A stretch of DNA of 8,604 nt, taken from the NCBI GenBank assembly GCA_017480395.1, contig JAFVAS010000233.1, positions 1 through 8,604 on the forward strand. Reading direction: 5' to 3'. The position numbers were made by a program, and so were the translations under genes. The notes beneath the pieces are model-generated. The model saw nothing but the letters and a program-made list of their open reading frames with translations. It had not been told where the DNA came from and did no database searches. Shown piece by piece: positions 5,853 through 8,604 of the stretch (its first letter is position 1; each line of letters begins with the position of its first letter). The DNA is from Oscillospiraceae bacterium. Its GTDB lineage: Bacteria; Bacillota; Clostridia; Oscillospirales; Oscillospiraceae.

Positions 5853-8003
5853 ATGAAAGTCATCAAACGTGACGGAACCACGGTTGACTTTGACCGCTCC
5901 AAAATCATCCGTGCAATCCAAAAGGCGAACGAAGCCGTCGACCCCGAGGAGCGGATCGAGGAAGAGGAGATCAGCGCCATCGCCCGCTATATCCAGGACA
6001 AGAACCGCCACCGCCTGCTGGTGGAGGACATCCAGGACATCGTCGAGCATCAGCTCATGGAGCGGGGCAAGTTCACCCTGGCCAAGGCCTATATCATCTA
6101 TCGCTACACCCGCGCCCTGGTCCGCAAGCAGAACACCACCGACGAGTCCATCCTCTCCCTGCTGCGCAACGACAACAAGGAGCTGGCCGAGGAGAACTCC
6201 AACAAGAACACCGTCATCGCCTCCACCCAGCGGGACTATATCGCCGGCGAGGTGAGCCGCGACCTGACCCGCCGCATCCTGCTGCCCGAGAAGATCAGCA
6301 AGGCCCACGACGACGGCGTGCTCCACTTCCACGACGCCGACTACTTCATCCAGCCCATCTTCAACTGCTGCCTCATCAACATCGGCGACATGCTGGACAA
6401 CGGCACCATGATCAACGGCAAGATGATCGAGAGCCCCAAGGGCTTCCAGGTGGCCTGCAACGTCATGACCCAGATCATCGCCAACGTCGCCTCCAACCAG
6501 TACGGCGGCCAGAGCGTGGACATCAGCCATCTGGGCAAATATCTGCGCCGCTCCCGGGAGAAGTTCCGCCGCAAGATCATCCAGACCTGCGGCGACACCA
6601 CCCCCGCCGACGTGATCGAGCACCTGGTGGACGAGCGCGTCACCGACGAGCTGCGCTCCGGCGTGCAGACCATCCAGTATCAGATCAACACCCTGATGAC
6701 CACCAACGGCCAGTCCCCCTTCGTCACCCTGTTCCTCTATCTCAAGGACGGTGACCCCTATATCGAGGAGAACGCCCAGATCGTGGAAGAGGTGCTGCGT
6801 CAGCGGCTGGAGGGCATCAAGAACGCCGCCGGCGTCTATGTCACCCCCGCCTTCCCCAAGCTGGTCTACGTCCTGGACGAGAACAACTGCCTGAACGGCG
6901 GCAAGTACGACTATATCACCGAGCTGGCCGTCAAGTGCTCCGCCAAGCGGATGTACCCCGACTATATCTCCGCCAAGATCATGCGGGAGACCCACCAGGG
7001 CAACGTCTTCTCCCCCATGGGCTGCCGCAGCTTCCTGACCGACTGGAAGGACCCGGAGACCGGCGCGTTCAAATACGAGGGCCGGTTCAACCAGGGCGTC
7101 TGCTCCATCAACCTGCCCCAGGTGGGCCTGGCCGTCACCGACGGCGGCCGCTTTGTCCCCGAGACCGAGGACGAGTTCTGGAAGGAGCTGGACAAGCGGC
7201 TGGAGCTGTGCTACGAAGCCCTGATGTGCCGCCACAACGCTCTGGTGGGGGTCAAGAGCGACGTCTCCCCCGTCCATTGGCAGCACGGCGCCATCGCCCG
7301 GCTGAAGTCCGGCGAGGTCATCGACCCCTACCTCTTCGGCAACTACTCCACCATCTCTCTGGGCTATATCGGTATCTACGAGGTGACCAAGCTGGTCAAG
7401 GGGTGCAGCCAGACCGAGCCCGAGGGCAAGGACTTTGCCCTGCGGCTGATGACCCATCTGCGGGATACCTGCTACCGCTGGAGAGACGAGACCAACATCG
7501 GCTTCTCCCTCTACGGCACCCCCGCCGAGAGCCTCTGCTACCGCTTCGCCCGCATCGACCGGGAGAAATTCGGCGACGTGACCGACATCACCGACAAGGG
7601 CTACTACACCAACTCCTACCATGTGGACGTGCGGGAGAAGATCGACGCCTTCTCCAAGTTCACCATCGAGAGCCAGTTCCAGCGTCTCTCCCCCGGCGGT
7701 GCCATCAGCTATGTGGAGATCCCCAACATGCGCCACAACCTGACCGCCATGAAGGACGTCGTCCGCTTCATCTATGACAACATCCAGTACGCCGAGTTCA
7801 ACACCAAGAGCGACTACTGCCATGTCTGCGGCTACGACGGGGAGATCATCGTCAACGAGGATCTGGAGTGGGAGTGCCCCTGCTGCGGCAACAAGGATCA
7901 CAGCAAGATGAACGTCACCCGCCGCACCTGCGGCTACCTGGGCGAGAACTTCTGGAACGTGGGCAAAACCAAGGAGATCCGCTCCCGCGTCCTGCATCTG
8001 TAA
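5853..8003 (+). CDS. nrdD: Anaerobic ribonucleoside-triphosphate reductase (class III) NrdD
   Basis: NrdD reduces ribonucleoside triphosphates to deoxyribonucleoside triphosphates under anoxia using a glycyl radical installed by NrdG with S-adenosylmethionine. The 716-residue protein is full length. Residues about 2-95 form an ATP-cone, the dATP/ATP allosteric switch (MKVIKRDGTTVDFDRSKIIR). The barrel holds FNCCLIN with C172/C173, QINTLMTTNGQSPF, and MGCRS with C391, the expected thiyl-radical cysteine. The C-terminus has zinc-type cysteines C656, C659, C675 and C678, then RTCGYLG with G694 as the radical site. The Met-Gly-Cys arrangement recalls formate-using class III enzymes, which is an inference. 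AAGGAG at 5839-5844 lies eight bases before the ATG. It is transcribed away from yqfC, with its own promoter and terminator. nrdG is not in view. Confidence 0.98.
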   Translation: MKVIKRDGTTVDFDRSKIIRAIQKANEAVDPEERIEEEEISAIARYIQDKNRHRLLVEDIQDIVEHQLMERGKFTLAKAYIIYRYTRALVRKQNTTDESILSLLRNDNKELAEENSNKNTVIASTQRDYIAGEVSRDLTRRILLPEKISKAHDDGVLHFHDADYFIQPIFNCCLINIGDMLDNGTMINGKMIESPKGFQVACNVMTQIIANVASNQYGGQSVDISHLGKYLRRSREKFRRKIIQTCGDTTPADVIEHLVDERVTDELRSGVQTIQYQINTLMTTNGQSPFVTLFLYLKDGDPYIEENAQIVEEVLRQRLEGIKNAAGVYVTPAFPKLVYVLDENNCLNGGKYDYITELAVKCSAKRMYPDYISAKIMRETHQGNVFSPMGCRSFLTDWKDPETGAFKYEGRFNQGVCSINLPQVGLAVTDGGRFVPETEDEFWKELDKRLELCYEALMCRHNALVGVKSDVSPVHWQHGAIARLKSGEVIDPYLFGNYSTISLGYIGIYEVTKLVKGCSQTEPEGKDFALRLMTHLRDTCYRWRDETNIGFSLYGTPAESLCYRFARIDREKFGDVTDITDKGYYTNSYHVDVREKIDAFSKFTIESQFQRLSPGGAISYVEIPNMRHNLTAMKDVVRFIYDNIQYAEFNTKSDYCHVCGYDGEIIVNEDLEWECPCCGNKDHSKMNVTRRTCGYLGENFWNVGKTKEIRSRVLHL

Positions 8004-8031
8004 TTTCACAACCGAAAAACCATCGCCAATG

Positions 8032-8066
8032 AATCCGGCCCTCCATGGGGAGGGCCGGATTTTTTT
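8032..8066 (+). terminator. Intrinsic terminator after nrdD
   Basis: AATCCGGCCCTCC (8032-8044) pairs perfectly with GGAGGGCCGGATT (8049-8061) around an ATGG loop, and a run of seven T covers 8060-8066. This 13-base-pair stem with a U-tract is a classic Rho-independent terminator on the plus strand, 28 bases after the nrdD stop. No T-run faces the other way. Confidence 0.95.
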
Positions 8067-8075
8067 CGGATCACG

Positions 8076-8129
8076 GCAAAATCATTTGACCTTTCGCCGC
8101 AAAAGGGGTATGATTTTCCCTGCAAAATC
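8076..8129. repeat. Short inverted and direct repeats enclosing the ClC promoter
   Basis: GCAAAATC occurs at 8076-8083 and again at 8122-8129 in the same orientation, just before the -35 and just after the expected transcription start. AAAATCAT (8078-8085) is also inverted as ATGATTTT (8110-8117). GATTTT (8112-8117) can pair with AAAATC (8124-8129). The layout resembles a repressor or activator site, but no known binding motif is recognised. Confidence 0.4.
8086..8114 (+). promoter_or_regulatory. Sigma-A-type promoter for the ClC gene
   Basis: TTGACC (8086-8091) and TATGAT (8109-8114) each match five of six consensus bases and are spaced exactly 17. Transcription should start near 8121, about 36 bases before the start codon. 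The promoter lies between an inverted pair, AAAATCAT (8078-8085) and ATGATTTT (8110-8117). Confidence 0.75.
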
Positions 8130-8156
8130 CCACGAATCCTGAATGAGGTGATCTCC

Positions 8157-8604
8157 TTGCACCAGCAGCTCCAGCACGATCTCCGGGCCATCCGGGACAA
8201 CGCGGTCTCTTTCTTCAAATATACCCTCTTCTCCTGTGTGGTGGGGGGCATCACCGGCGTGGTGGGCTCCGCCTTCCACTACGCCATCGGCTGGGCCACC
8301 CAGACCCGGCTCGACCACGGCTGGCTGCTCTTTCTGATGCCCGTGGCGGGCTTGCTCATCGTGGCCAGCTACCAGCTCACCCGGATGGAGGACGACCGGG
8401 GCACCGAGTATGTGCTGGCCTCGGTGCGGGACGGTAAGGCGCTGCGTTTCCGTACCGCCCCGCTGATCTTCCTGGGCACCGTGCTGACCCATCTGACCGG
8501 CGGCTCCGCCGGGCGGGAGGGGGCGGCGCTCCAGCTGGGCGGCTGCCTGTCCAGCTCCCTGGGCCGGGTGCTCGGCCTGAACGACAAGGACGAGCGGGTC
8601 ATCA
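8157..8604 (+). CDS. ClC-family anion channel/antiporter, N-terminal part, cut by window edge
   Basis: ClC proteins are membrane dimers that move chloride or fluoride, often in exchange for protons. The visible 149 codons begin with a short charged segment, a hydrophobic stretch at about 22-46 (YTLFSCVVGGITGVVGSAFH within it) and another at about 56-72. GGSAGREGAALQLGG at 115-129 follows. Its GREG motif supplies E121, equivalent to the gating glutamate of characterised ClC exchangers. The region where most ClC proteins have GSGIP instead reads RGTEYVLASV (81-90), so the usual chloride-coordinating serine is absent. This and the THLxGGSAGREG context recall fluoride-exporting CLC-F proteins. 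Chloride transport is not excluded. The start is probably TTG at 8157, after GAGGTGAT at 8145-8152. GTG at 8148 overlaps that site. It has its own promoter, separate from nrdD. Confidence 0.85.
   Translation, partial: MHQQLQHDLRAIRDNAVSFFKYTLFSCVVGGITGVVGSAFHYAIGWATQTRLDHGWLLFLMPVAGLLIVASYQLTRMEDDRGTEYVLASVRDGKALRFRTAPLIFLGTVLTHLTGGSAGREGAALQLGGCLSSSLGRVLGLNDKDERVI

Noticed and set aside
5784..8009. 741-codon open frame on the minus strand covering nearly all of nrdD
   Set aside because: It is the antisense shadow of a strongly G/C-ending gene, in which antisense stop codons are rare. The translation is low-complexity (Val/Leu/Gly/Asp/His), has no recognisable domain, and nrdD itself is certain.
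8143..8151. Two-codon mini-frame ATG AGG TGA before the ClC start as a leader peptide
   Set aside because: It coincides with the GAGGTGAT ribosome binding site and has no binding site of its own. It is most likely a by-product of that sequence.
8067..8156. Fluoride (crcB-type) riboswitch ahead of the ClC gene
   Set aside because: Searched because of the CLC-F resemblance. No GATGG-like 5' element or CTCCTA-like 3' element is visible, and the inferred leader is only about 36 bases.

Overview
The window looks like chromosome from a GC-rich, endospore-forming Clostridium relative, most plausibly an Oscillospiraceae gut anaerobe of the Flavonifractor/Lawsonibacter type. This rests on the sporulation genes yqfC and yqfD, an oxygen-sensitive class III ribonucleotide reductase, strongly G/C-ending codons and AGGAGG/GAGGTGA ribosome binding sites. 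The genus-level guess is inference.

Positions 1-5558 hold one minus-strand cluster, read from right to left: yqfC, yqfD, phoH-like, ybeY, a P-loop kinase-like gene, era, a small YqzL-like gene, and recO, which is cut by the window edge a few codons before its end. Spacings are 38-86 bases or short overlaps, and I see no internal terminator, so co-transcription is likely. The order matches the conserved Firmicutes block yqfC-yqfD-phoH-ybeY-(dgkA-cdd)-era-yqzL-recO, except that dgkA and cdd are absent. An AT-rich gene of foreign composition, about 40% GC by hand count, lies between ybeY and era. The block joins sporulation membrane proteins to ribosome assembly and RNA processing (YbeY, Era, probably PhoH) and to recombination repair (RecO).

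Positions 5559-5852 are a divergent intergenic region. It carries a probable promoter and one good NrdR-box-like site for nrdD, a strong GC hairpin in the nrdD leader, and weak candidates for a sporulation promoter and a Spo0A box facing yqfC.

Positions 5853-8003 are nrdD on the plus strand, complete, with ATP-cone, active-site cysteine, zinc-binding cysteines and glycyl-radical site. A textbook terminator follows at 8032-8066, so the activase gene nrdG is not directly downstream.

From 8086 a clear sigma-A-type promoter, enclosed by short inverted and direct repeats, drives a ClC-family anion transporter that runs off the right edge. Its N-terminal part lacks the usual GSGIP chloride motif but keeps the GREG gating-glutamate motif, so fluoride/proton exchange is one possible function.

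Most of the window is conserved housekeeping sequence, and I found no multi-gene system that looks wholly new. The items best worth following up are the transferred kinase-like gene, the overprinted YqzL-like/recO junction, and the ClC gene with its repeat-flanked promoter.
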